Source: Acinetobacter ihumii
Lineage (GTDB): Bacteria; Pseudomonadota; Gammaproteobacteria; Pseudomonadales; Moraxellaceae
Direction of reading: 5' to 3'
DNA length: 64,000 nucleotides
NCBI RefSeq assembly: GCF_900625095.1
Contig: NZ_LR130760.1
Location: forward strand, 3,076,090-3,140,089
The translations under genes were made by a program, and so were the position numbers. Under the pieces are notes generated by a model, which searched no databases, was not told the DNA's origin, and was given only the letters and a program-made list of their open reading frames with translations. Each line of letters starts with the position of its first letter. Position 1 is the stretch's first letter. Shown here one piece after another: positions 28,714-37,808 of the stretch.

Positions 28714-29919
28714 TTATTTTAATTCGCTGGAGGATTTACCCAATTCACGACGTGCAATAATGAGTTGTTGAATTTGTTGAGTACCTTCAAAAATGTCCAG
28801 AATTTTGGAATCACGTGCCCATTTTTCCAATAATTCATCTTCGTTATAACCGACACTTGCGGCCAGCTCAACACATTTTAAAGTGATTTCATTGCCGATG
28901 CGTCCTGCTTTGGCTTTGGCAATAGAGGCTTCTTTAGAGTTTGGTTTTTTATTATCTGCCATCCATGTTGCTTTTAAGGTGAGTAAACGCGCAGCTTCCC
29001 ATTCTGCTTCCATTTTATAAATTTGAGCAGCAATATTGGAGGTTTGCAAATAAGGTGTGGCATAGTCCGCTTCAAGTTCATCTTTAAAGATTTCTTTAAT
29101 TCGCTCTAAAGAAGCTTTCGCACAGCCGACTGCCATTGCTGCAACCAAGGGACGAGTATTGTCAAAAGTTTCCATCACGCCAGCAAAGCCTTTGGCGACA
29201 TCTACTTCAGCATTTCCCAAAAGGTTAGCCGCAGGAACACGACAGTCGATAAAACTGATCGCAGCTGTATCAGAGGCTTTAATTCCGAGTTTGTGTTCCA
29301 GACGCTCAACTTTCATGCCGGGTGTTCCTTTTGGAACCACGAAAGATTTAATTGCAGCACGACCTGCTTTTCGATCTAAACTTGCCCAAACCACTACAGA
29401 GTCGGCGCGTTCACCAGAGGTCACAAAGATTTTTTCACCATTGAGAATGTAATCATCACCATCTTTGGTTGCTGTGGTACGAATTGCAGCAGAGTCTGAG
29501 CCGCAACCCGGCTCTGTAATAGCCATAGCTGCCCATGTGCCTTTAAAGCGTTCAAGTTGTTCATCATTGGCGACGGCAGCAATGGCTGAGTTTCCTAAGC
29601 CTTGACGGGGCATACTCAGTAACAGTCCTGTATCTCCATAGCACATTTCAATAATACCCAGTGCAGTTGACATATTGGTGCCATTACGAACCCCTTCATT
29701 TTCAGATTCGCCACGTTTTCCTGCACCTGTTGCACCCGCATTAATGCCTTCGCCACCTTCATTCATACCATCGATCAGTGAGGCTAACATGTCTAGTTCT
29801 TTAGGATAAGCATGTTCAGCTTTATCGTATTTACGTGAAATAGGACGTAGAACGTTGCGTGCGACTTCATGTGCCTGATCGACCAGCATTTTGAATTTTT
29901 TAGGATTTTGTAAATTCAT
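28714..29919 (-). CDS. Acyl-CoA dehydrogenase, catalytically competent member of a pair
   Basis: 401 residues. FAD enzyme introducing the alpha-beta double bond in an acyl-CoA. Motifs: AITEPGCGSDSA, FVTSGERADS and ILDIFEGTQQIQ, where E378 is at the position of the usual catalytic base. A Gly/Asn-rich insertion (about 52-80) is present. The gene follows a second, degenerate acyl-CoA dehydrogenase gene after 15 bases, so the two are probably co-expressed and may form a mixed complex. The location near alkM suggests fatty acid or alkane breakdown, but this is inference. Confidence 0.88.
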   Translation of the reverse strand: MNLQNPKKFKMLVDQAHEVARNVLRPISRKYDKAEHAYPKELDMLASLIDGMNEGGEGINAGATGAGKRGESENEGVRNGTNMSTALGIIEMCYGDTGLLLSMPRQGLGNSAIAAVANDEQLERFKGTWAAMAITEPGCGSDSAAIRTTATKDGDDYILNGEKIFVTSGERADSVVVWASLDRKAGRAAIKSFVVPKGTPGMKVERLEHKLGIKASDTAAISFIDCRVPAANLLGNAEVDVAKGFAGVMETFDNTRPLVAAMAVGCAKASLERIKEIFKDELEADYATPYLQTSNIAAQIYKMEAEWEAARLLTLKATWMADNKKPNSKEASIAKAKAGRIGNEITLKCVELAASVGYNEDELLEKWARDSKILDIFEGTQQIQQLIIARRELGKSSSELK

Positions 29920-29934
29920 TTTATTGTTCTCCGA

Positions 29935-31227
29935 TTAAGCATGCAGGCCTGAATGTAAGATTGCTGTAGCACGCAAATCACGATACCAGCGTTCAACAGG
30001 GTGTTCTTTGGTAAAACCATGTCCACCTAAAATTTGTACGCCATCTGTACCAATTTTCATGGATTTTTCAGCACAGAGTAATCGCGCGAGATAGGCTTCT
30101 CGATGAAAAGGCTGACCTGCTTCAGCTAAACTGGCTGCATTTAAAATCAGCATACGCATCGCATCAATTTCAATCGCCATGTCCGCAATCATAAATGCAA
30201 CGCTTTGACGATGTGAGATTGGTTCGCCAAATGCAGTACGTTCATTGGCATAGGTAATACAGTAGGCTTTGACTGCTTCACAGGTACCGACAGCCATTGA
30301 GCACCACATCAGATTACCCAAGTCGATAAATGAATTATAATCAAAATCTTGGTCACCTAATGGGATAGCAGGTGTGTTGTGAAAGTTTAAAGTGACCGTT
30401 TCTGTTGCTTTTAGTCCCATGGCTGGGGAAGTTTTTAATTGAATAGTTTCATTACGTTCTACAATAAAAACTTTAGCCTGACCATTGAAATCTGCACTGA
30501 CCAGAAATAAATCCGCAGTTTCACCCAGAACCACCAGTGTTTTTTCACCTGTAATAAAAAACTGACCATTATTTTCAGTCGCTTTGGTTTTAAGCTTAAA
30601 TGGGTTAAATGCGGGTGTATTTTCCTGAACTGCAAATGATGCTGTAATTTTACTATCCTCTGCAAAAGCAGTTAGATATTTAGACTGGACATCACTTGAA
30701 CCCCAACGTGTGATGGCATTGATCACGCTAAATGTGCTGAGTAAGCCAGCAGTTAAGCTAAAATCGCCTTTTGCCAGATGTTCTGCGATCAGGATATTAC
30801 TCACAATATTTTGTTCTGCTGCAACACCGCCTAAAGCTTCAGGTAGAGCATAATAATTGAGTCCTAAATCTTCGATATATTGCCAAAGTTGCTCTGGAAA
30901 TTTGGCATCGTGATCGGCTTGATGGGCAAGTGGAGCTAAAACTTCCTGTGCAAATTGGGACATGGCCTCAACGGTCATTTGTTGTTCTTCGCTCAGACTT
31001 AAATCGAACAAGTTTTTTTGCTGATGAGGTAAACGCTGACGGTCAATATTTTGTGGCTTAAATGCTTTTTGAGTATGAGTCAGTGCTTTAAATCCAGTTT
31101 TTGAACCCTGATAAAGTGATTTTTCAACAAATTTGCGGAGCTTTAATTGATCCAGTAAATCACTGGACGCCATTTTTGTCAGTAATGAAAGTCCAAAACC
31201 TTGGGCCTTATTTACCATATTGGTCAT
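29935..31227 (-). CDS. Acyl-CoA dehydrogenase-like protein lacking the usual catalytic Glu
   Basis: 430 residues. The family fold is clear: EALGGVAAEQ, ASFAVQENTPAFNP, ERTAFGEPISHRQSVAF and QILGGHGFTKEHPVERWYRDLRA. An extra N-terminal region of about 75 residues is basic and Gln-rich. After WYRDLRA the sequence ends ILHSGLHA, where active enzymes carry an EGT motif, and the alternative Glu site also appears replaced. It may bind FAD or act as a non-catalytic partner of the enzyme encoded 15 bases downstream. Confidence 0.82.
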   Translation of the reverse strand: MTNMVNKAQGFGLSLLTKMASSDLLDQLKLRKFVEKSLYQGSKTGFKALTHTQKAFKPQNIDRQRLPHQQKNLFDLSLSEEQQMTVEAMSQFAQEVLAPLAHQADHDAKFPEQLWQYIEDLGLNYYALPEALGGVAAEQNIVSNILIAEHLAKGDFSLTAGLLSTFSVINAITRWGSSDVQSKYLTAFAEDSKITASFAVQENTPAFNPFKLKTKATENNGQFFITGEKTLVVLGETADLFLVSADFNGQAKVFIVERNETIQLKTSPAMGLKATETVTLNFHNTPAIPLGDQDFDYNSFIDLGNLMWCSMAVGTCEAVKAYCITYANERTAFGEPISHRQSVAFMIADMAIEIDAMRMLILNAASLAEAGQPFHREAYLARLLCAEKSMKIGTDGVQILGGHGFTKEHPVERWYRDLRATAILHSGLHA

Positions 31228-31412
31228 TGCGCTGCATCCTTCGCAGTTTAGTTATGGTTTTAATGCTGACATGCCTCAAATCAAAAAACCATGTCAGTGT
31301 TGACAGTGATTTTTCAGGCAGATAAATGGAAAATAGAGATAGATATTTAAGTCTAATAATATGAATTTTATATAAAAATTAAAAATAAAAGAAATGTAGA
31401 GAGTTGGGCAAT

Positions 31413-31443
31413 TGACTAGGCTGACAAATCGATCGCCTAGTCA
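31413..31443. other. Inverted repeat in gap between ABC1-kinase and dehydrogenase genes
   Basis: TGACTAGGC (31413-31421) and GCCTAGTCA (31435-31443) form a perfect 9-bp stem with a 13-nt loop, downstream of the kinase gene. No U-tract follows on either strand, so it may be a weak terminator, an RNA-stabilising hairpin or an operator for the dehydrogenase operon. The rest of the 31228-31461 gap is AT-rich without further signals. Confidence 0.4.
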
Positions 31444-31461
31444 TATCAAAATTTTCAGCTT

Positions 31462-32835
31462 TTAGGCATATTCACGGATCATTTGACGAACATTGGTTCT
31501 CGCATCAATGACGGTCATAAAGGTGTAAGCGCCTATAAATTTACGGCTGATAAACATAAATTCTTTGGGTGGAACTGAAAAGTAACGCGATGCCATCGAT
31601 TTACTGGCTTGTTGCATTACTCGGCTATGTAGTTGGCTCTTTTTCCAGTTGTAACGTTCTTGTTCATCCATCAAACCAGCTGGCATGTCAGGGTTGTTTT
31701 CAGGAGAACTAAAAGCTTCAGTGGCAAGCAGGAATACTTTTGCCATATCAGGTTTAATGCCTTGCGGAATTGAATCAAAAAACTCGTAGCCAGTCATGGC
31801 CTTGACCATTGCGTCGGCATCATGATTGTAGCCGGCCTTGATCAAATTACGCGCGACATTTAGCAGATGATCATCAAATTGACGGATGGCACCAAAGTCC
31901 AGCAGTACAATTTTATCTTTAATGTCATCGCCATTGCCCAGACGTACCAGATAATTCCCAAAATTCGGATCAGTCTGCATTTCACCCCATTCAAAAATTT
32001 CTCGAACGGCGATTTCCAGCGAAGCTTCACCCAAGACATTGCGACGTTCTTGAGGCAGTGACAGCATAACAGGACTGTTAATAGGCACACCGCGCTCAAA
32101 GGTCATGCACAAAATTTTGTCGGTACAATAGTCATCAATAATATGCGGCACAACATAACGCGGATCATGTTTAAGACGATCAGCAAAACGGCGAGTGGTG
32201 GCAGCTTCTATGTCATAACTCACTTCGCGATGCATCATTTCACGAACTTCTTCAAACCACTGATCAAACTCACGGGTTTGAGGCACCATTCGAGTGAGCT
32301 TGAGCATGTTTTTAAATAAACTCATATCGGAGTCAATTGCTTCAGCAACACCGGGATATTGAATTTTTAAGACCAGTTCTAAACCATCAGATTTACGAGT
32401 AGCACGATGCACCTGAGCCAGCGAGGCTGTGCCAATCGGTTCATGATCAATCGTTAGGTCATGAATTTTATCACCCAACTGTTCTTGTAAATGTTCTTTA
32501 ATTGCAGGCCATGCCAAAGCAACCGTTTGGTTATTGAGTGTATTTAAGGCTTGAGTAATTTCTTCTGGTAAAAAATGTTCGCCATAAAGTGCCATCATTT
32601 GCCCAATTTTAACAATCGAACCTTTTAGCTTGCCAATTTCTGAAACCAGATAATTTGCCTGTTCAGCCATGGCTTTTTTACGTTTTTTTTCTTTATCTTC
32701 TTCGTTTGAAAAAAGAGAGGATGCATTGGCAGTGGCCCAACGCGTACCTGCGAGTAATGAGGCTTTAGCAATAGATAAGCGTCGATCCATGGAAGAAGTT
32801 TTTAGGTTCTTGAGCTTATCTTTCTGATCAGACAT
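31462..32835 (-). CDS. ABC1/AarF/UbiB-family atypical kinase
   Basis: 457 residues. The ABC1 signature KIGQM (family motif KxGQ), the SLAQVHRA segment, the ATP-site lysine in VLKIQYPG and the metal-binding DFG in VLLDFGAI are all present. Members include UbiB and COQ8, ATPases needed for ubiquinone synthesis or lipid handling. No clear transmembrane helices at the C-terminus. It is one of two ABC1 genes here, and neither is next to ubiE or ubiJ, so I do not assign ubiB. Confidence 0.88.
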   Translation of the reverse strand: MSDQKDKLKNLKTSSMDRRLSIAKASLLAGTRWATANASSLFSNEEDKEKKRKKAMAEQANYLVSEIGKLKGSIVKIGQMMALYGEHFLPEEITQALNTLNNQTVALAWPAIKEHLQEQLGDKIHDLTIDHEPIGTASLAQVHRATRKSDGLELVLKIQYPGVAEAIDSDMSLFKNMLKLTRMVPQTREFDQWFEEVREMMHREVSYDIEAATTRRFADRLKHDPRYVVPHIIDDYCTDKILCMTFERGVPINSPVMLSLPQERRNVLGEASLEIAVREIFEWGEMQTDPNFGNYLVRLGNGDDIKDKIVLLDFGAIRQFDDHLLNVARNLIKAGYNHDADAMVKAMTGYEFFDSIPQGIKPDMAKVFLLATEAFSSPENNPDMPAGLMDEQERYNWKKSQLHSRVMQQASKSMASRYFSVPPKEFMFISRKFIGAYTFMTVIDARTNVRQMIREYA

Positions 32836-33107
32836 ATAAAATCCTTGCTAAAGTCATGCAGAGTCAATGATTATAATTGTAGTGAATATTACATGCTATG
32901 ACCGTATTAAAACAGTTAGAGTGTGCGAATGTTCATTTAAAAAAGATGGATAGTGTAATAAATAACCATTTTATGATGTGCATCTATATTCAAAATTACA
33001 AAAAATCGTGAAATTCAGTGCAAATGGCATGACTTATTCGACTTTAGTTGTGCAAAAAATAAAAAAAGTGATCATATCCAGTAGGGGTTTAAGTTCTAGC
33101 TAAATAC
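32836..33107. other. Intergenic gap, no gene seen
   Basis: AT-rich, between the ABC1-kinase gene start and a small hypothetical gene. No ORF or clear hairpin is visible. It must hold the promoter of the kinase gene. Confidence 0.4.
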
Positions 33108-33413
33108 TTAAAAATTAAACTGAATTTTTAAATTTTTGCGGGACTTTAATAGTTCAATATTGTTTTGAATGTGCTTGAAAATTAAATCCTGTACAGTCGG
33201 GTGCATAAAGCCCAAAGCATAACCTTTCACAATGATAATACTGGGAAGGGTAAAGAAAAAATATTTTGCGTCCTCTAAGGATGGATTGGTAAAAATACCA
33301 TGATGATTGAGGGTGTCACAAAAATATTGTTTTTCGGTCTGTACATGGTTTGAATCCACGTCATTCCAATACATTTCACGCATGGCGAACAAATTATTAT
33401 GCTTATAACTCAT
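33108..33413 (-). CDS. Small protein of unknown function
   Basis: 101 residues, no recognised domain. Rich in aromatic residues and His/Asn, with a hydrophobic stretch YFFFTLPSIIIVKGYALGF that could be a membrane or core segment, and a basic C-terminus. AGGA lies four bases before the ATG, supporting expression. It lies downstream of the terminator of the encapsulin operon, so it is probably transcribed separately. It could also be a spurious frame. Confidence 0.5.
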   Translation of the reverse strand: MSYKHNNLFAMREMYWNDVDSNHVQTEKQYFCDTLNHHGIFTNPSLEDAKYFFFTLPSIIIVKGYALGFMHPTVQDLIFKHIQNNIELLKSRKNLKIQFNF

Positions 33414-33616
33414 AGCATCCTGAATTTAGTAGTGAAGGAAAAATCTCTGGGCATTTGCCGATCTAAATGGGTTTTGAACCAATGCTCTTATTGTAAATCA
33501 ATTTAAAGGCAGTACAATTTTAATCCAGAAAAAATTGTTATGGAAACGTGAAAAAAATCTCCATATTTAATGCTAAACAATTCATCCTAAGGGAATGACT
33601 TATATTCACGCATCAT

Positions 33617-33654
33617 AAAAAGTTGATAAAAGCCGACGAGCAGCTTTTATCAAC
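33617..33654 (-). terminator. Rho-independent terminator of the encapsulin operon
   Basis: GTTGATAAAAGC (33622-33633) and GCTTTTATCAAC (33643-33654) form a perfect 12-bp stem with a 9-nt loop. Read on the minus strand it is followed by T5, and it lies 15 bases past the desulfurase stop. Confidence 0.85.
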
Positions 33655-33668
33655 ATAGATGATTGCAA

Positions 33669-35633
33669 TTAACGCGTACGTCTATTTCTGGACAATTGAT
33701 GCAGTACGGAAACCAGTAAGTCAATTTCCTCAGTGGTATTGTAAAATGCCAATGAAGGACGAACAGTCTGTTCAACACCAAAACGTCGCAAAATAGGTTG
33801 CGCGCAATGATGCCCTGAACGTACAGCAATACCATGCTGATTCAATGCCTGTCCTACTTGTTCTGTGGAATAGCCATTCAATACAAAGGACATGACACTG
33901 GCTTTGTTTTTTGCTGTACCAATGGGGCGTAGACCAGAAACACTACTGAGCGCATTTTGCCCATATTCGAGTAAAGCATGTTCATAGGCTGCAATATTAT
34001 GAATGCCGACACGTTCAATATATTCAAGTGCCGCACCCAAACCTACTGCATCAGCAATATTGCCTGTTCCTGCTTCAAACTTGTTAGGTGCAGGCTGGTA
34101 AATCACCTGTTCAAAGCTGACATCCTGAATCATGTTGCCACCGCCTTCCCAAACAGGCATTTTTTCTAAAATTTCAGGCTTGACATAAACCGCACCAATC
34201 CCCGTAGGACCGAAGACTTTATGACCTGAAAACACAAAGAAGTCTGCATCAATTGCCTGAACATCTGTCGGCATGTGTGAGACAGATTGCGCACCATCCA
34301 CTAAAACCTTAACACCATGAGCATGTGCAATTTGAATCACTTCAGCAACAGGAGTCACTGTACCCAACGCATTGGAAACTTGTGTAATGGACAGCAGTTT
34401 AGTTCGTTCATTGATCAATTTTGGGAGTTCTTCCAGAATGATCTGACCAGTATCATCAACAGGAATGACCCGAAGTTTCGCACCGACTTTTCTACTCAGT
34501 TGAAACCATGGCACAATATTGGCGTGATGCTCTAAATGCGACACAATGATTTCATCACCTTCAGCAATATTTTGCTCACCCCATGTTTTGGCAATTAAGT
34601 TAATGCCTTCAGTTGTGCCCCGAACAAAAATAATTTCTTTAGATGATTTTGCACCAATAAAACGTGCCACAACATTTCTAGCATGCTCATAGGCGTCAGT
34701 TGCGCGGGCAGCCAGTTCATGCGCGGCACGATGGATATTTGAGTTTTCATGCTGATAAAAATAAGCAATCCGATCAATTACAGCTTGAGGCTTTTGTGTT
34801 GTCGCAGCATTATCAAACCAGACCAGAGGACGACCATTGACGCGTTCCTGCAAAATTGGAAAATCACGTCGAATAGCCTGTATGTCCAGCGGCTGTGTGG
34901 CATTTGATCTAAAAGATGTTTTGTTGGGTGTTGTCTGTATTGACGGATCAATCGAAGGCGTTTCAAGAAAGTAAAATTGTGATTGTGCTGGCTTCTGACT
35001 TAAATGCGATGTATCAGAGCGACGATGTGTTGGCTCCTGTTGATTGAGTAAACGTCGTAATTCTGCTCCCTGTGGTAACTGAAAGCTTTGCGCTGTTGCA
35101 TATTGTTCAGCATTAAAATCAGAAGATGATGATGCAGGGGCAGAAAAATCATTTAAAAAATAGAAGGGAGAGACAGACTGCATTGAAGGTACATTGGCTT
35201 CAATGTGCGGTACATTTGGCTCATGATGTATCGCCTGAGGGAAATGTGGCTCAAACGGTGGCTTCGGTAAGTTTGCTCCACCAATGACGGGTGCGGAAGC
35301 GATGGCTCGACGTTCAGGGTAATCAGGATAATTTGGAATATGTTCAGGATATTCCGGGTTTAGACTTTTCTCAAATGCAATGTTCGGTGCACGACCAGTC
35401 AATGCCGCCAGCGGTTCACTGGGCTGCGGAGCATGGGGTGGTGTACTGACATTCGGTACATCCAGATGCAGTCCGTTCGGCTGATTACCTGTATTGGGCA
35501 AGGCTGCAAAAAACTCACTCGCCAAACGCGAAAGGGTCGCCTCATCAGGAAAGTTGGACGGTGGAGAAACACCGCCCACTTCCGTACCCGACGGACTACC
35601 TTGAAAATTATTTGTAGTTAACTGGGTAGTCAT
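33669..35633 (-). CDS. Encapsulin cargo: SufS-type cysteine desulfurase with disordered N-terminal extension
   Basis: I start at ATG 35633 (MTTQLTTNNF), giving 654 residues; an in-frame ATG at 35657 is possible. The C-terminal about 405 residues are a group II cysteine desulfurase: PLP lysine K472 (SGHKVFGPTG) and catalytic C610 (RSGHHCAQP). The first about 245 residues are Pro/Ser/Asn-rich and disordered, with LSRLASEFFAALP (34-46) and two FYFL motifs (157-160 and 220-223). Cysteine desulfurases with such tails are the known cargo of family 2A encapsulins; the tail directs loading into the shell. The first 26 bases overlap the end of the shell gene, so translation is coupled. It releases sulfur from cysteine inside the shell. 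Confidence 0.92.
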   Translation of the reverse strand: MTTQLTTNNFQGSPSGTEVGGVSPPSNFPDEATLSRLASEFFAALPNTGNQPNGLHLDVPNVSTPPHAPQPSEPLAALTGRAPNIAFEKSLNPEYPEHIPNYPDYPERRAIASAPVIGGANLPKPPFEPHFPQAIHHEPNVPHIEANVPSMQSVSPFYFLNDFSAPASSSSDFNAEQYATAQSFQLPQGAELRRLLNQQEPTHRRSDTSHLSQKPAQSQFYFLETPSIDPSIQTTPNKTSFRSNATQPLDIQAIRRDFPILQERVNGRPLVWFDNAATTQKPQAVIDRIAYFYQHENSNIHRAAHELAARATDAYEHARNVVARFIGAKSSKEIIFVRGTTEGINLIAKTWGEQNIAEGDEIIVSHLEHHANIVPWFQLSRKVGAKLRVIPVDDTGQIILEELPKLINERTKLLSITQVSNALGTVTPVAEVIQIAHAHGVKVLVDGAQSVSHMPTDVQAIDADFFVFSGHKVFGPTGIGAVYVKPEILEKMPVWEGGGNMIQDVSFEQVIYQPAPNKFEAGTGNIADAVGLGAALEYIERVGIHNIAAYEHALLEYGQNALSSVSGLRPIGTAKNKASVMSFVLNGYSTEQVGQALNQHGIAVRSGHHCAQPILRRFGVEQTVRPSLAFYNTTEEIDLLVSVLHQLSRNRRTR

Positions 35634-36540
35634 GATACTTATCGACCTCCACATCATCCAATACAGCTAAAGCATCTTCTGTTAATACTGCAAGTGAGCA
35701 ATAGAGCGAAATGAGGTAGGATGCAATCGCATGACGATTGATCCCCATAAATCGGACTGACAACCCCGGTGATTGTTCGCCAGCAAGACCCGGTTGAAAT
35801 AAACCGACAATGCCTTGACGTTTTTCGCCAACACGCAGTAACAAAATTTTGGTTTTACCATCTTCAATGGCAATTTTATTGGATGGAATCAGGGGAACAC
35901 CACGCCATGTAATAAATTGCGAGCCGAATAAACTCACGGTTGGAGGTGGAACACCACGACGGGTACATTCACGTCCGAAAGCCGCAATCGCATCAGGATG
36001 TGCAAGGAAAAATCCCGGTTCTTTCCAGACTTTTCTCAGTAGATCATCCAGGTCGTCTGGCGTTGGGGGGCCATTTAACGTTGAAATACGCTGTTCATCT
36101 GAAACGCTAGCCAATAAACCATATTCAGGGTTATTAATCAGTTCACTTTCTTGGCGTTCTTTAATGGTCTCAATGGTTAAGCGGAGCTGCTCTTTAATTT
36201 GATCATGTGGGCTGCTATAAAGGTCTGCAACACGGGTATGAATATCAAGCACCGTAGATACGCCATTTAAAAAATATTCACGGGGTTGAGGATCATAATC
36301 CACAAAAGTCTGCGGTAATGTTGCTTCATCACGTTGGGTACAGGCAACCTGAATGTCATCAGTGTTATTGACCCGGTTGACTCGATAAATACCTGCTTCC
36401 ACCGGAATCCATTGCAGTAAATGTGTCAACCAACGTGGCGTAATGGTTGAGAGTTGAGGGACGGTCTTGGTTGCATTGGCCAGTTGTCTGGCGGCATGAT
36501 CCCCAAGTGCAAGTTGAGCCTTATCTGTGTTTTTTGCCAT
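35608..36540 (-). CDS. Family 2A encapsulin nanocompartment shell protein
   Basis: 310 residues, the expected length for a family 2A (SrpI-like) shell protein with an HK97-type fold and no inserted cyclic-nucleotide-binding domain (the family 2B feature). Characteristic stretches are TPRWLTHLLQWIPVEAGIYRVNRV, the LNGVSTVLDIHTRVADLYSSPHDQ segment and FLAHPDAIAAFGRECTRRGVPP. Self-assembles into an icosahedral compartment around the desulfurase. A homologous Acinetobacter system is reported to store elemental sulfur. It lies between the serine acetyltransferase and cargo genes, 275 bp from the former, so it may have its own promoter. AGGA lies upstream of the ATG with rather long spacing. Confidence 0.93.
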   Translation of the reverse strand: MAKNTDKAQLALGDHAARQLANATKTVPQLSTITPRWLTHLLQWIPVEAGIYRVNRVNNTDDIQVACTQRDEATLPQTFVDYDPQPREYFLNGVSTVLDIHTRVADLYSSPHDQIKEQLRLTIETIKERQESELINNPEYGLLASVSDEQRISTLNGPPTPDDLDDLLRKVWKEPGFFLAHPDAIAAFGRECTRRGVPPPTVSLFGSQFITWRGVPLIPSNKIAIEDGKTKILLLRVGEKRQGIVGLFQPGLAGEQSPGLSVRFMGINRHAIASYLISLYCSLAVLTEDALAVLDDVEVDKYHDYPVNYK

Positions 36541-36562
36541 GGAGCTATTTTCCTATTTTAGT

Positions 36563-36646
36563 GGCGTTGTTTATAAGATGTTGTAAATAAAATTTTTATT
36601 TAAAATAATTTGCTGTATGTTCAGTAAATTAGGGCGTTGTTTGTAA
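36563..36646 (-). promoter_or_regulatory. Direct repeats upstream of encapsulin gene
   Basis: Two 14-bp direct repeats, GGCGTTGTTTATAA (36563-36576) and GGCGTTGTTTGTAA (36633-36646), differ at one position and are 70 bp apart, about seven helical turns. They sit 23 and 93 bp upstream of the shell gene. A perfect dyad AAATAT-N5-ATATTT (36670-36686) lies further upstream. Such spacing suits a regulator binding in phase, for example a CysB-like sulfur regulator; that identity is speculation. Confidence 0.5.
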
Positions 36647-36815
36647 AAATTAAAATAATAAATAAAGCTAAATATTCTCCATATTTTTGCTTATTCCTCA
36701 TAAATATATATTTATAAAAAATATTCATATAACAGAGATATAGGCTCTTATTTGTTTTTTGAAACAAACACGCACTGGTTTCTTTGATTGTTGACCTCTC
36801 ATCACATTTTGCCGT

Positions 36816-37739
36816 TCAGGCACTATTTTTTTGTTTAGATTCAGAAGGAGACTGTAAAATCTGACTTGCGGGTGGAATGCTATGCGTTAACCAGACATTT
36901 CCTCCAATAATCGAGCCTTTACCGATGGTAATACGCCCTAAAATGGTCGCTCCTGCATAAATAACGACATCATCTTCTACGACAGGATGGCGTGCATAGT
37001 CTTTCTTGAGTGAGCCGTTTTGATGCAGTTCAAATCTTTTGGCCCCTAGTGTCACTGCCTGATAAATGCGTACTCGTTCGCCAATGACACAGGTTTCTCC
37101 AATCACCACGCCTGTACCATGATCAATAAAAAAGCCTTGACCAATGGTTGCCCCGGGATGGATATCAATACCAGTTGCAGAATGAGCAAGTTCAGAAATA
37201 ATGCGAGATAATAGCGGTACATGTGCATAGAGCTGATGCGCCAACCGATGATAAATCATGGCAAAAATACCGGGATAGCAAAGTAGGACTTCATCTACAC
37301 TATGCGCAGCAGGATCACCTTCAAAGGCAGCGCAGACATCTGCATCCAGCAAGCATCGAATTCGAGGCAGGGCATCAGCAAAGTCCTGAACAATGTGTTC
37401 AGCGAAGGTTTCAAAACTGGGCGTATGTGCGTCATCGTTCCATTTAAGTTTATTTTTAGACTCGTAATTCAACGCCAGTTTGACCTGACTAAAAAGTTCA
37501 TTCAGCACCCGATCAAGTGTGTAGGAAATATAATAATCCTCAGCTTCCTGTCGTAATTCCGCAGGTCCAAGTCGCATTGGAAAAAGAATGCCGCATAGAT
37601 CATCCAGAATCGTTTTAAGAATATCTTTGGATGGAAGCTCACGGCCCCCAATTTCTTTTAAACGATGTTGACGTTCACGCCATTCATGACGTGCCTGCTG
37701 CAAGCCTTTAACAACAGGAGAAATATTCCATTGAGCCAC
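36816..37739 (-). CDS. epsC: Serine O-acetyltransferase, EpsC type
   Basis: 307 residues. It makes O-acetylserine from serine and acetyl-CoA, the first committed step of cysteine synthesis. The N-terminal helical region precedes a left-handed beta-helix of hexapeptide repeats. Active-site D192 (DIHPGA) and H207 (FIDHGTG) match CysE. It is longer at the N-terminus than E. coli CysE, as in EpsC proteins. AAGGA lies just before the ATG. In encapsulin loci this enzyme is a common neighbour and would feed cysteine to the compartmentalised desulfurase. Confidence 0.9.
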   Translation of the reverse strand: MAQWNISPVVKGLQQARHEWRERQHRLKEIGGRELPSKDILKTILDDLCGILFPMRLGPAELRQEAEDYYISYTLDRVLNELFSQVKLALNYESKNKLKWNDDAHTPSFETFAEHIVQDFADALPRIRCLLDADVCAAFEGDPAAHSVDEVLLCYPGIFAMIYHRLAHQLYAHVPLLSRIISELAHSATGIDIHPGATIGQGFFIDHGTGVVIGETCVIGERVRIYQAVTLGAKRFELHQNGSLKKDYARHPVVEDDVVIYAGATILGRITIGKGSIIGGNVWLTHSIPPASQILQSPSESKQKNSA

Positions 37740-37808
37740 ATTGTTTCCTTATTTGCACAAGCATTGATTAAAATTACAATTGATGCGTGGTTTGAAAGAC
37801 ATGCGAAT

